From Comamonas terrae (GTDB lineage Bacteria; Pseudomonadota; Gammaproteobacteria; Burkholderiales; Burkholderiaceae_C), in contig NZ_BCNT01000005.1 in assembly GCF_001544075.1 (NCBI RefSeq), forward strand, positions 124,001 through 188,000: a stretch of DNA of 64,000 nt, given 5' to 3'. Shown here in pieces: positions 8,403-16,733 of this stretch (its first letter is position 1; every line of letters begins with the position of its first letter). The notes beneath the pieces are model-generated. The model was given only the letters and a program-made list of their open reading frames with translations, did no database searches and was not told the DNA's origin. The position numbers and the translations under genes were made by a program.

Positions 8403-9323
8403 CTCGTTTTCGGGCGCACGCTTGAGTTCCAGCGCACGCTCGTACAGCGTGTTGCGGCCGGCGCCGGTGATTTCGGCGGCCAGCTTGACCGCGCTCTTGG
8501 TCGGCAGCTCGGCCAGCAGCAGCTGCAGCACGCGTTCGGCCTCGCCCGATTCCTGCTGCCGGGCCACGGGGTGCAGCACGACGGCGAACTCGCCTTTCAC
8601 GCGCTGGGGCGAGGCCTGCAGCCAGGCCGCCAGCTCGGAGGCCGGCATGGTGGCAATGTCCTCGAACTGCTTGGTGATCTCGCGCGCCAGCGTCACCGGG
8701 CGCTGGCCCAGCTGTGCGAGGGCCTGCGCCAGATCGACGATGCGGTGCGGCGCCTCCAGCAGCACCGTGCAGCGCGCCTCGCCGGCCAGCTGCTGCACGG
8801 CGGCCAGGCGCTCGGCATTCTTGGTGGGCAGAAAGCCAGCGAACACGAAGCCGTTTTCCCCCTGGGCCGGCGTGACCGCGCCGGCCACGCTGATGGCCGA
8901 GGTCACGCTGCTGGCGCCCGGCAGCGGGATGGCGCGCAGCCCAGCGGCCTGAACGGCCGCGCACAGGCGCGCGCCGGGATCGCTCACGCCCGGTGTGCCC
9001 GCATCGCTGACATAGGCGATGCGCTCGCCCTGCTGCAGGCGCGCAATCACCTGCTGGGCGGCTTCGGCCTCGTTGTGCTGGTGCACGGCCAGCAACTGGC
9101 CGCCCGGGCGGTCCAGGCCGTAGCTGCGCAGCATGCCCTGGGTGTGGCGGGTGTCCTCGCAGGCCACGCAGTCCGCGATCTGCAGCACATGCAGGGCGCG
9201 CAGGCTGATGTCGGCCAGATTGCCGATGGGCGTCGCCACCACATACAGGGCTCCCTGCGGATAATGCTGGGACGCGGCCGCATCGCGCGCGGCTGTCAGT
9301 GCGGAGGCGAAAGAGGTAGTCAA
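8400..9323 (-). CDS. rsmI: 16S rRNA (cytidine(1402)-2'-O)-methyltransferase
   Basis: 307 residues of the tetrapyrrole-methylase-like fold. Signature motifs are LYVVATPIGNLADISLRA, ACEDTRHT, YVSDAGTPGVSDPG and PLPGASSVTSA. RsmI uses SAM to methylate the ribose of C1402 in the P-site of 16S rRNA. The start is TTG at 9323, supported by AAGGAA five bases ahead and by lack of a better codon before the conserved core. The start codon shares base 9323 with the ATG of divergent yraN. The C-terminal region (EITGAGRNTLYERAL) is present, so the gene is intact. Confidence 0.93.
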   Translation of the reverse strand: MTTSFASALTAARDAAASQHYPQGALYVVATPIGNLADISLRALHVLQIADCVACEDTRHTQGMLRSYGLDRPGGQLLAVHQHNEAEAAQQVIARLQQGERIAYVSDAGTPGVSDPGARLCAAVQAAGLRAIPLPGASSVTSAISVAGAVTPAQGENGFVFAGFLPTKNAERLAAVQQLAGEARCTVLLEAPHRIVDLAQALAQLGQRPVTLAREITKQFEDIATMPASELAAWLQASPQRVKGEFAVVLHPVARQQESGEAERVLQLLLAELPTKSAVKLAAEITGAGRNTLYERALELKRAPENE

Positions 9324-9736
9324 TGGATTTCCTTGGAAAAAAGCCTGCCGGGGCTGGAGCTTCTACGGCAACCACAACGCAGCGCGGGCAGCTTGCGGAG
9401 ACGCAGGCGCTGGCCTATCTGCAGGCGCGCGGCCTGAAGCTGGTCGAGCGCAATTATCGGACGCCGGGCCGCGGCGGCGGCGAAATCGACCTGATCCTGC
9501 GCGACCGCGACGGGTCTCTGGTCTTCGTCGAAGTGCGCAGCCGCAACACCGACCGCTTTGGCGGCGCGGCGGCGAGCATAGTCGGCGCCAAGCGGCAGCG
9601 CATCGTACTGGCCGCCAGGCACTATCTGATGAAGCTGGGCGCGCCGCCGCCGTGCCGATTCGACGTGGTGCTGGTGGACACTTGCGGCGGCGGTGCCGGC
9701 GTGGAGTGGCTCAGGGCGGCCTTCGACGCCATGTAG
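9323..9736 (+). CDS. yraN: YraN family protein (UPF0102), nuclease-fold
   Basis: 137 residues. The restriction-endonuclease-like core is visible: GQLAETQALAYLQARG, GGGEIDLILRDRDGSLVFVEVRSR, with the E...D...ExR pattern of PD-(D/E)XK folds. The cellular role is unsettled. The ATG has AAAGAGG six bases ahead and overlaps the rsmI start by one base, so both ribosome binding sites lie in the opposite gene. Together with diaA and dolP this reproduces the enterobacterial rsmI-(lpoA)-yraN-diaA-dolP neighbourhood, with lpoA absent. Confidence 0.88.
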   Translation: MDFLGKKPAGAGASTATTTQRGQLAETQALAYLQARGLKLVERNYRTPGRGGGEIDLILRDRDGSLVFVEVRSRNTDRFGGAAASIVGAKRQRIVLAARHYLMKLGAPPPCRFDVVLVDTCGGGAGVEWLRAAFDAM

Positions 9737-9855
9737 CCACGGCGTTCCGTCCGGCCGCGGGGCCGGCAACTCGCAAATCACAGATGCGCAAATAACGGTT
9801 GGCTACCAAAGAGATCACAAGGGGAATAGCGGCCGGCAGTTATCATCGGGCCTCC

Positions 9856-10464
9856 ATGCTAGAGCAACGAATCCAACAGCATTTCATCGACAGCGCCGAC
9901 CTCAAATACCAGGCGGCCCAGGCGCTGAGCCAGCCCATCGCGGCGGCGGTGCAGGCCATGCTGGCCTGCGTGACGGGCGGCGGCAAGGTGCTGGCCTGCG
10001 GGGCCGGGGTATCGGCCAGCGATGCGCAACTGTTCGCCTCCCTGTGCGTGACCGGCTTCGAGCGCGACCGGCCCGAGCTGGCGGCCATCGCCCTGGTATC
10101 GGACGGCGGCCTGCTGGGCACGGTGGGCGCCACCGGCTCCGGCGGCAACGCCACCCAGTACCTGGCGCGCCAGGTGCGCGCCCTGGGCCAGCCCGGCGAC
10201 CTGCTGCTGGTCATGTCGGTCAGCGGCAATGATGCGGCCGTGCAGGAGGCCGTGGATGCCGCCCACGAGCGCGACATGATGGTGGTGGTGCTGAGCGGCC
10301 ATACGGGCGGCAATCTGGCGGCCATGGTGCGCGAGACCGATGTGCTGATCTGCGTGCCGCATGAGCGCGCCGCACGCGTGCGGGAGACCCATACATTGAT
10401 ACTGCACTGTCTGGCCGACGGTGTGGATGCACAGTTACTTGGTGATCAGGAGATGCCTTTATGA
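9856..10464 (+). CDS. diaA: SIS-domain protein, DiaA/phosphoheptose isomerase type
   Basis: 202 residues with the sugar isomerase fold: MLEQRIQQHFIDSADLKYQA, GGGKVLACGAGVSASDAQLF, MSVSGNDAAVQEAV and the C-terminal TLILHCLADGVDAQL. In E. coli DiaA binds DnaA and promotes timely initiation of replication; the same fold in GmhA isomerises sedoheptulose 7-phosphate. The position between yraN and dolP favours DiaA. ATG 9856 matches homologue starts; an in-frame TTG at 9799 adds 19 unlikely residues. Its stop overlaps the dolP ATG by four bases, so they are translationally coupled. Confidence 0.85.
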   Translation: MLEQRIQQHFIDSADLKYQAAQALSQPIAAAVQAMLACVTGGGKVLACGAGVSASDAQLFASLCVTGFERDRPELAAIALVSDGGLLGTVGATGSGGNATQYLARQVRALGQPGDLLLVMSVSGNDAAVQEAVDAAHERDMMVVVLSGHTGGNLAAMVRETDVLICVPHERAARVRETHTLILHCLADGVDAQLLGDQEMPL

Positions 10465-11111
10465 AATTGCAAAAGCGTGTGGCCTGTGCAGCCTTGCTGG
10501 CTGCAGTACTGGGCGGAGCGCTCAGCGGCTGCGTGGCCCTGGTCGGCGGCGGCGCCGCCATGGCCGGCATGTCGGCCATAGACCGGCGCACCACGGGGAC
10601 CCAGGTGGAGGACCAGGGCATCGAGCTGCGTTCGGGCAACCGCATCGCCGAGACCATGGGCGACAAGGCGCGCGTGGAGGTGACCAGCTACAACCGCCAG
10701 GTGCTGCTGACCGGCCAGGCCGGCAATGCCACGGACAAGCAGACCATCGAGCGGCTGGTGCGCGAGCAGCCCACGGTGCGCAATGTCTACAACGAAATCG
10801 AGGTGGCGCCGTTCACGGCCACGCTGGGCCAGCGCTCCAAGGACACCATGATCACCGGCCAGGTCAAGGCAAGCCTGGTGAATGCCAAGGACATATCGGC
10901 CTCGGCCATCAAGGTGGTGACCGAGAACAACGTGGTCTACCTCATGGGCATCGTCACGCCGCGCGAGGCCAAGCGCGCAGCCGAGATCGCACGCGGCGTC
11001 AACGACGTGAGCAAGGTGGTGCGCCTGTTCGAGGTGGTCAGCGAAGAGGAGCTGGCGGCCATGCAGCCCAAGTCGGCGCCCGTCACGCAGGACGGCAGCG
11101 ACGCGAACTGA
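10461..11111 (+). CDS. dolP: Outer-membrane lipoprotein with two BON domains (DolP/YraP)
   Basis: 216 residues. Signal peptide with lipobox LSGC at about residue 24, then two BON domains (about 50-115 and 125-195; RVEVTSYNRQVLLTGQ and VKVVTENNVVYLMGIV are the core strands). DolP localises to the outer membrane and division site in E. coli and supports envelope integrity and BAM function. ATGA overlap with diaA and a strong terminator after the stop mark it as the last gene of the yraN-diaA-dolP unit. The Gln-Asp-rich tail is unremarkable. Confidence 0.88.
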   Translation: MKLQKRVACAALLAAVLGGALSGCVALVGGGAAMAGMSAIDRRTTGTQVEDQGIELRSGNRIAETMGDKARVEVTSYNRQVLLTGQAGNATDKQTIERLVREQPTVRNVYNEIEVAPFTATLGQRSKDTMITGQVKASLVNAKDISASAIKVVTENNVVYLMGIVTPREAKRAAEIARGVNDVSKVVRLFEVVSEEELAAMQPKSAPVTQDGSDAN

Positions 11112-11138
11112 GCGCCCGGCCACGGCGTTTGCCGCATG

Positions 11139-11174
11139 CATGAAAAAAGCCGGAGCAGTCCGGCTTTTTTCATG
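11139..11174. terminator. Bidirectional terminator between dolP and the dehydrogenase gene
   Basis: Stem CATGAAAAAAGCCGGA/TCCGGCTTTTTTCATG with loop GCAG. A-run and T-run on either side serve both convergent genes (dolP ends 11111, the minus-strand gene ends 11186). Confidence 0.9.
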
Positions 11175-11185
11175 GGCGTGCCGGT

Positions 11186-12097
11186 TCAGCGCAGTCGCTG
11201 GATCAGGCTCGAGATATCCCAGCGCTGGCCGCCCATGTCCTGGATGTCGCCATAGAACTGGTCGACCAGGGCCGTCACCGGCAGGCGTGTGCCGTTGCGC
11301 CGGGCCTCGGCCAGCACCAGGCCCAGGTCCTTGCGCATCCAGTCCACGGCAAAGCCGAAGTCGAACTGGCCTGCGGCCATGGTCTTGCCGCGGTTGTCCA
11401 TCTGCCAGCTCTGGGCGGCGCCCTTGCCGATCACGTCCAGCACCCTGGGCATGTCCAGGCCTGCGCGCAGGCCGAAGGCAATGGCCTCGGCCAGGCCCTG
11501 CACCAGGCCGGCCACGCAGATCTGGTTGACCATCTTGGTCAGCTGTCCCGAGCCGCTTTCGCCCATATAGGTGAAGGCGCGCGAGAAGGCCTGCGCCACC
11601 GGGGCCACCTGTGCAAACACCGCTTCGTCGCCGCCGCACATCACGGTCAGCTGACCGTTGGCGGCACCGGCCTGGCCGCCGGAGATCGGCGCATCGATGA
11701 AGTGCAGGCCGCGTCTTTGCGCCTCGGCATACAGCTCGCGCGCCACCTCGGCCGAGGCCGTGGTGTGGTCCGCGAAGATGCTGCCGGGCTGCATGCCGGC
11801 AAACGCTCCATCGGGCCCCAGGACCACCGAGCGCAGGTCCGCATCGTTGCCCACGCAGCAGAACACGATATGCGCGCCCGCGGCCGCCTCGCGCGGCGTC
11901 GGCGCATGGCGGCCGCCCGCAAATTCAGCCGTCCAGGCCCGGGCCCGGGCCTGCGTTCGGTTGTAGACCGTGACCTGGTGGCCGGCGCGCGACAGATGGC
12001 CGGCCATGGGATAACCCATCACGCCCAGGCCCAGAAAGGCCACGGATTGCGCGGGTGTGGCGGCGTAGCTGCGGGCGGCGATGCTGGCTGTGCTCAT
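11186..12097 (-). CDS. NAD(P)-dependent oxidoreductase, 3-hydroxyisobutyrate dehydrogenase family
   Basis: 303 residues. Glycine-rich nucleotide motif FLGLGVMGYPMAGHLSRAG at about residue 20 and the substrate loop DAPISGGQAGA near residue 138; the catalytic Lys is in QLTKMVNQ. The family includes 3-hydroxyisobutyrate (MmsB), tartronate semialdehyde (GarR) and imine reductases, all acting on a 3-hydroxy acid or similar compound in the cytoplasm. No valine or glycolate degradation genes are adjacent, so the substrate stays open. It follows pilU by 132 bases on the same strand, and shares the bidirectional terminator with dolP. Confidence 0.85.
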   Translation of the reverse strand: MSTASIAARSYAATPAQSVAFLGLGVMGYPMAGHLSRAGHQVTVYNRTQARARAWTAEFAGGRHAPTPREAAAGAHIVFCCVGNDADLRSVVLGPDGAFAGMQPGSIFADHTTASAEVARELYAEAQRRGLHFIDAPISGGQAGAANGQLTVMCGGDEAVFAQVAPVAQAFSRAFTYMGESGSGQLTKMVNQICVAGLVQGLAEAIAFGLRAGLDMPRVLDVIGKGAAQSWQMDNRGKTMAAGQFDFGFAVDWMRKDLGLVLAEARRNGTRLPVTALVDQFYGDIQDMGGQRWDISSLIQRLR

Positions 12098-12229
12098 GGA
12101 ATCCTCGAAGTCTTGTTGCGAAAAAGGCGGGCCATGTTACCGCCCGCGTGCATGGAGACCGGGGCGGCACATGCCGGTGGCTGCCCGCAATGGCTGATCC
12201 GGGGAAGGCGCGCCCGCGCTTCCGGAGGA

Positions 12230-13366
12230 TCAAACAATCGTCAGATGCTCGGTGCCTGCGGCCAGATCCTGGGACTTGGCGCGCTGGCTGTTGAGCTTGA
12301 TCTGCAGGCGCAGGTCATTGACCGAGTCCGCATTGCGCAGCGCGTCCTCATAGGTGATGAGGTTGGACTCGAACAGGTCGAACAAGGCCTGGTCGAAGGT
12401 CTGCATGCCGATGTTGCGGCTCTTTTTCATGATCTCCTTGATCTCCGCCACTTCGCCCTTGAAGATCAGGTCCGCGATCAGGGGCGAGTTGAGCATGACC
12501 TCGATGGCCGCCACGCGCCCCTTGCTGTTTTGCTTGGGCACCAGGCGCTGCGAGACCAGGGCGCGCAGGTTCAGCGAGATGTCCATCAGCAGCTGGGGAC
12601 GGCGCTCCTCGGGGAAGAAGTTCACGATGCGGTCCAGCGCCTGGTTGGCGCTGTTGGCGTGCAGCGTGGCCAGGCACAGGTGGCCGGTTTCCGAGAAGGC
12701 GATCGCATGCTCCATGGTCTCGCGGTCGCGGATTTCGCCCATGAGGATGACATCGGGCGCCTGGCGCAGCGAATTCTTGAGCGCGGCTTCCCAGCTGTCG
12801 GTGTCCAGCCCCACCTCGCGCTGCGTGACCACGCAGTTCTTGTGCGGATGCACGAATTCGATGGGGTCCTCCACGGTCACGATATGGCCGAAGGAGTTCT
12901 CGTTGCGCCAGTCCACCATGGCGGCCAGCGTGGTCGACTTGCCCGAGCCTGTGGCGCCGACCAGAATGCACAGTCCGCGCTTGGTCATGGCCACTTCCTT
13001 GAGCACCTGGGGCACGCCCAGGCCGTCGATGGTGGGCAGCGTCATCGGAATGGTCCGCAGCACCATGCCCACGCGGCCCTGCTGCATGAAGGCATTGACG
13101 CGGAAGCGCCCCACGCCGGCCGGCGAGATGGCGAAGTTGCACTCCTTGGTCTGCTCGAAGTCCGCGATCTGCTTGTCGCTCATGATGGAGCGCGCCAGCG
13201 TCAGCGTGTGCACCGGCGTCAGCGGCTGCGGCGAGACCTTGGTCACCTTGCCGTCGATCTTGATGGCCGGAGGGAAATCCGCGGTGATGAACAGGTCGCT
13301 GCCGTTGCGGCTGACCATGAGCTTGAGCAGATCGTTGATGAATTTGCTGGCCTGATCTCTTTCCAT
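12230..13366 (-). CDS. pilU: Type IV pilus accessory ATPase PilU
   Basis: 378 residues of the PilT/VirB11 superfamily. Walker A GATGSGKSTTLA, Asp box VTVEDPIEFVHPH, Walker B ILMGEIRDRETM and His box TGHLCLATLHANSA are all present. It lacks the AIRNLIRE motif of PilT and has a longer C-terminus, both typical of PilU, which assists PilT in retraction. ATG 13366 has AAGGAG eight bases ahead; an upstream extension of the frame is rejected. It lies 126 bases after pilT, with a dispersed repeat in the gap. Confidence 0.93.
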   Translation of the reverse strand: MERDQASKFINDLLKLMVSRNGSDLFITADFPPAIKIDGKVTKVSPQPLTPVHTLTLARSIMSDKQIADFEQTKECNFAISPAGVGRFRVNAFMQQGRVGMVLRTIPMTLPTIDGLGVPQVLKEVAMTKRGLCILVGATGSGKSTTLAAMVDWRNENSFGHIVTVEDPIEFVHPHKNCVVTQREVGLDTDSWEAALKNSLRQAPDVILMGEIRDRETMEHAIAFSETGHLCLATLHANSANQALDRIVNFFPEERRPQLLMDISLNLRALVSQRLVPKQNSKGRVAAIEVMLNSPLIADLIFKGEVAEIKEIMKKSRNIGMQTFDQALFDLFESNLITYEDALRNADSVNDLRLQIKLNSQRAKSQDLAAGTEHLTIV

Positions 13367-13410
13367 GATCACTCCTTGACGCGGCGTCAAAATTGGCATG
13401 AGCCAAGTGA

Positions 13411-13485
13411 GAGACGCCGAGCAAGAGCCGCCTCGCGGCGAGGGCGTCGTCCCCCTTGGGGGAAGCGGCAAAGCCGCTCAGGGGG
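13411..13485 (-). repeat. Structured dispersed repeat, copy A (pilT-pilU gap)
   Basis: Reads on the minus strand from CCCCCTGAG (13485-13477) to GGCGTCTC (13411 end), starting eight bases after the pilT stop. It carries stem 1 AGCGGC-TTT-GCCGCT, a CCCCC/GGGGG stem, and outer stem GACGCC/GGCGTC (13413-13418 with 13443-13448). Copies B (15300) and C (46147) have the same layout with different but still paired bases. Confidence 0.8.
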
Positions 13486-13492
13486 TAATGGG

Positions 13493-14536
13493 TTACCCAG
13501 GAAAATTTTCGGGAATCTTGGCCTTGCTGCGGGCCTCGGCCGGGCTGATCAGATTGCGGCGGACCAGATCGGTGAGGTTCTGGTCCAGCGTCTGCATGCC
13601 CACGTTCTGGCTGGTCTGGATGGTGGAGTACATCTGCGCCACCTTGGCCTCGCGGATCAGGTTGCGGATGGCGCTGGTGCCCAGCATGATCTCGTGGGCC
13701 GCCACGCGGCCCTGGCCGTCCTTGGTCTTGCACAGCGTCTGCGAGATCACGGCCTGCAGCGATTCGGACAGCATGGCGCGCACCATCTCCTTTTCCTCGG
13801 CCGGGAACACGTCGATGATACGGTCGATGGTCTTGGCCGCGCTGCTGGTGTGCAGCGTGCCGAACACCAGGTGGCCGGTCTCGGCCGCCGTCATGGCCAG
13901 GCGGATGGTTTCCAGGTCGCGCATTTCACCCACCAGGATGGCATCCGGGTCCTCGCGCAGCGCGGACTTGAGCGCTGCCGAGAACGACAGCGTCATGGGG
14001 CCGACCTCGCGCTGGTTGATCAGGCACTTCTTGGATTCGTGCACGAATTCGATCGGGTCCTCGACCGTCAGGATATGGCCGTACTCGGTCTCGTTGAGGT
14101 GGTTGATCATGGCCGCCAGCGTGGTGGACTTGCCCGAGCCCGTGGGGCCGGTCACCAGCACCAGGCCGCGCGGCTTCAGGGCCAGGTCGCCGAAGATCTT
14201 GGGCGCGTTGAGCTGCTCCAGCGTCAGGATCTTGCTCGGAATCGTACGGAACACGGCGGCCGCGCCGCGGTTCTGGTTGAAGGCGTTGACACGGAAGCGC
14301 GCCAGGCCTTCGATCTCGAACGAAAAGTCCACCTCGAGGAACTCTTCATAGGCCTTGCGCTGGGCATCGCTCATGATGTCGTAGACCATGGCATGCACGG
14401 TCTTGTGGTCGAGCGGATCGACGTTGATGCGGCGCACATCGCCATGCACGCGGATCATGGGCGGAAGGCCCGCCGACAGATGCAGGTCCGATGCCTTGTT
14501 CTTGACGCTGAAAGCCAGCAATTGCGTGATGTCCAC
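13493..14536 (-). CDS. pilT: Type IV pilus retraction ATPase PilT
   Basis: 347 residues. Walker A GPTGSGKSTTLA, Asp box TVEDPIEFVHES, Walker B LVGEMRDLETI, His box TGHLVFGTLHTSSA, and the retraction signature AIRNLIREAK near residue 293. PilT is a hexameric inner-membrane-associated motor that pulls pili back for twitching and DNA uptake. The start is GTG at 14536, backed by GGGGGGAG just upstream and the family start MDITQLLAFSVKN. It is divergent from yggS (39-base gap), an arrangement also common in other proteobacteria. Confidence 0.95.
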   Translation of the reverse strand: MDITQLLAFSVKNKASDLHLSAGLPPMIRVHGDVRRINVDPLDHKTVHAMVYDIMSDAQRKAYEEFLEVDFSFEIEGLARFRVNAFNQNRGAAAVFRTIPSKILTLEQLNAPKIFGDLALKPRGLVLVTGPTGSGKSTTLAAMINHLNETEYGHILTVEDPIEFVHESKKCLINQREVGPMTLSFSAALKSALREDPDAILVGEMRDLETIRLAMTAAETGHLVFGTLHTSSAAKTIDRIIDVFPAEEKEMVRAMLSESLQAVISQTLCKTKDGQGRVAAHEIMLGTSAIRNLIREAKVAQMYSTIQTSQNVGMQTLDQNLTDLVRRNLISPAEARSKAKIPENFPG

Positions 14537-14575
14537 GGAACTCCCCCCTTTTTGTTTGGTACTCTGGCGGCAATT

Positions 14576-15307
14576 ATGACGACGATTGAAAACAATCTAG
14601 GACAGATTCACGCCCGCATCGCCGCGGCTTGCGGGACGGCAAACCGGGCTGTGACTTCGGTGCAACTGCTGGCGGTTTCCAAGACCTTCGGAGCCGATGC
14701 CGTGCGCGATGCCGTGCTGGCCGGGCAGCGCAGCTTTGGCGAGAACTACATCCAGGAAGGCGTGGACAAGAGGGCCGCCGTGCGTGCCATGGGCCTGCCC
14801 GGCGGCGAGGCGCTGCAGTGGCATTGCATAGGGCCGATCCAGAGCAACAAGACGCGGCTGGTGGCCGAGAACTTCGACTGGGCGCAGACCGTGGACCGGC
14901 TGAAGATCGCCGAGCGGCTGTCGGCCCAGCGCCCCGAGGGCATGGCGCCGCTCAATGTCTGCATCCAGGTCAATGTCGATGGCGGCGAGACCAAGTCCGG
15001 CGTGGCGCCGGACCAGGCGCTGGAGCTGGCCCGCGCCGTCGTGGCGCTGCCGCGCCTGGTGCTGCGCGGCATCATGAGCATTCCCGACGATGCTCCCGGT
15101 TTCGAAGCGCAATGCGCAGTTCACAAAAAGGCTGCAGCCGTTTTCGATGCCATCAAGGCCAGCGGCCTGCCGGGGCTGGCGCAGTTCGACACCCTGTCCA
15201 TGGGCATGACGGGCGACCTGGAGGCCGCCGTGGCCGCGGGCAGCACCATGGTGCGGGTGGGCAGCGGAGTGTTTGGAAGGCGCGCCTATGGTACGCCCAC
15301 CCCCTGA
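14576..15307 (+). CDS. yggS: YggS family pyridoxal phosphate homeostasis protein
   Basis: 243 residues of the alanine-racemase N-terminal fold. PLP-binding Lys36 lies in LLAVSKTFGA; FGENYIQEG, WHCIGPIQSNKTRLV and FDTLSMGMTGDLEAAV are family motifs, the last binding the cofactor phosphate. The protein controls the free PLP pool and has no known racemase activity. ATG 14576 gives the normal family length; no strong Shine-Dalgarno is visible (TGGCGGCAATT). The stop codon TGA forms part of dispersed repeat copy B. Confidence 0.92.
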   Translation: MTTIENNLGQIHARIAAACGTANRAVTSVQLLAVSKTFGADAVRDAVLAGQRSFGENYIQEGVDKRAAVRAMGLPGGEALQWHCIGPIQSNKTRLVAENFDWAQTVDRLKIAERLSAQRPEGMAPLNVCIQVNVDGGETKSGVAPDQALELARAVVALPRLVLRGIMSIPDDAPGFEAQCAVHKKAAAVFDAIKASGLPGLAQFDTLSMGMTGDLEAAVAAGSTMVRVGSGVFGRRAYGTPTP

Positions 15308-15390
15308 GGCGCTGCGCGCCTTCCCCCTCTCTCGCTTTGCGGGAGGGGGACGACAGCCTCGCTGCGGGGCGGCCCTTGCTTGCTGTCTCT
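15300..15390 (+). repeat. Structured dispersed repeat, copy B (downstream of yggS)
   Basis: Begins CCCCCTGAG, where the TGA is the yggS stop codon, and ends GCTGTCTCT. Stem 1 is AGGCGC-TGC-GCGCCT; the middle stem is longer than in the other copies (CCCCCTC...GAGGGGG plus CGC/GCG); the outer stem is GACAGC/GCTGTC (15352-15357 with 15382-15387). It may also act as the yggS terminator. Confidence 0.8.
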
Positions 15391-15449
15391 GGCGTGAGGC
15401 CGCGCCCGGTGCAAGCTTCAGTGGCAGAGACTAAAGCCTATCTCTATTT

Positions 15450-16694
15450 TTATGGCCGCTTCATCTGGCACTCGGTCGGCAGCTCCACCTGCTGCGGCGT
15501 GTAGACGGCGTCGGTGCGAAAGCCGTAGTTTGTGCCTTCCCAGCCGGTCTTGACCAGCTTGCCGTCCACGGGCGCGATGGTGTTGACCACCTGGGGCAGC
15601 AGCAGCTGGTGGTCCTTGCCGCGCATTTTCACGGGGCCGACGATGGTGTCTATCTGCAGGTCTTCCAGGGCCTTGGCGATCTTCACAGGTTCCGTGGACC
15701 GGGCCTGTGCGACGGCTGCGGCCAGCATGCGCGGCACCAGGTCCATGCGGGGGGCGAGAAAGTCCTTGCCCGTCCGGGCCTTGTAGTCCCTGGCGCGGGC
15801 GTCGGCCTGGGGACGGTCGGCCTGGCCCGGATGCCATTCGGCCACCCAGGTCAGCTGGCCTATCCTGGTCTGCGAAATGGAGGTCACCGTGCCCGGAAAG
15901 CCGCCGGCGCTGTGGTTGAAATAGCGCAGGTTGTAGCCCGAGTCGGCAGCGGACTTGAGCAGCAGCGCCAGATCCTGGCCCCAGTTGCCGGTGATGACCG
16001 AATCCGCTCCGGCTTCCTTGATCTTGGCCACATAGGGCGCGAAATCCTTGACCCGGCCTATGGGATGCAGGGTCTCGCCGACGAACTGGATGTCGGGCCG
16101 CGCCTTGCCCACCAGGTCCCGGCCGTAGTGGGCCCATTGCTTGCCGTGGGCATAGTCCTGGTTGAGCAGGTAGATCTTCTGGATCGCGGGCTGGGTCTTG
16201 ATGTAGTTGGCAATGGCCTGCATGCGCATGGCCGTGTTGGCGTCGAACATGAAATGCCAGAAGCTGCAGGACCTGCCCGTGAGGTCGGGGTCGATGGAGG
16301 AGTGGTTGAGCACCAGCACCTCCTTGCCCGGGTTGCGCTGGTTGTAGCGCGACGCGGCCTGCACCAGCGCCGCGACGACCGAGGAGCCCGATCCGCCCGT
16401 GACCACCACGCGCGCACCCTGGTCTATGGCAGCCTGCAGCGCGCTCTGGCTTTCCTGGGCCGAGAGCTTGCTGTCGAACTGCAGCAGCTGCAGCTTGTCG
16501 CCGTTGTACAGCCCGCCCTTGGCATTCACGTCATCCACCGCGTACTGCACATGGTCGCGCATCAGCTCGCCGGTGCTGACGAAGGGGCCGGACAGCGGAT
16601 CGATGAAGGCGATCTTGAACGGCTCGGCAGCCTGCGCCGACAGCGCGGCGGTGCAGGCCGCGGCGGCGGCGAGAGCGGAAATGCGGATGGGCAT
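15450..16694 (-). CDS. ABC transporter substrate-binding protein, branched-chain amino acid (LivK) type
   Basis: 414 residues with a signal peptide MPIRISALAAAAACTAALSA cleaved after AQA-A, and a type I periplasmic binding fold starting FKIAFIDPLSGPFVSTGE. These proteins bind amino acids, aromatic acids, ureas or amides in the periplasm. No LivHMGF-type permease or ATPase genes are adjacent, so it is an orphan here. It lies 39 bases downstream of the TetR gene on the same strand and is probably co-transcribed with it, which ties it to the divergent acyl-CoA ligase and suggests a carboxylic acid ligand (inference). Confidence 0.87.
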   Translation of the reverse strand: MPIRISALAAAAACTAALSAQAAEPFKIAFIDPLSGPFVSTGELMRDHVQYAVDDVNAKGGLYNGDKLQLLQFDSKLSAQESQSALQAAIDQGARVVVTGGSGSSVVAALVQAASRYNQRNPGKEVLVLNHSSIDPDLTGRSCSFWHFMFDANTAMRMQAIANYIKTQPAIQKIYLLNQDYAHGKQWAHYGRDLVGKARPDIQFVGETLHPIGRVKDFAPYVAKIKEAGADSVITGNWGQDLALLLKSAADSGYNLRYFNHSAGGFPGTVTSISQTRIGQLTWVAEWHPGQADRPQADARARDYKARTGKDFLAPRMDLVPRMLAAAVAQARSTEPVKIAKALEDLQIDTIVGPVKMRGKDHQLLLPQVVNTIAPVDGKLVKTGWEGTNYGFRTDAVYTPQQVELPTECQMKRP

Positions 16695-16733
16695 GGGCTT
16701 GTCTCCTGTGGATGTTGATGGCGCCTGGGTCGG

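Noticed and set aside
9799..9855. Upstream TTG start for diaA
   Set aside because: It adds 19 residues not typical of DiaA and lacks a ribosome site; MLEQRIQQHF is the expected family start.
11702..14575. Long plus-strand frame running opposite pilU and pilT into yggS
   Set aside because: The upstream part is a shadow of the pilus ATPases; only the yggS part from 14576 shows homology to a family and normal length.
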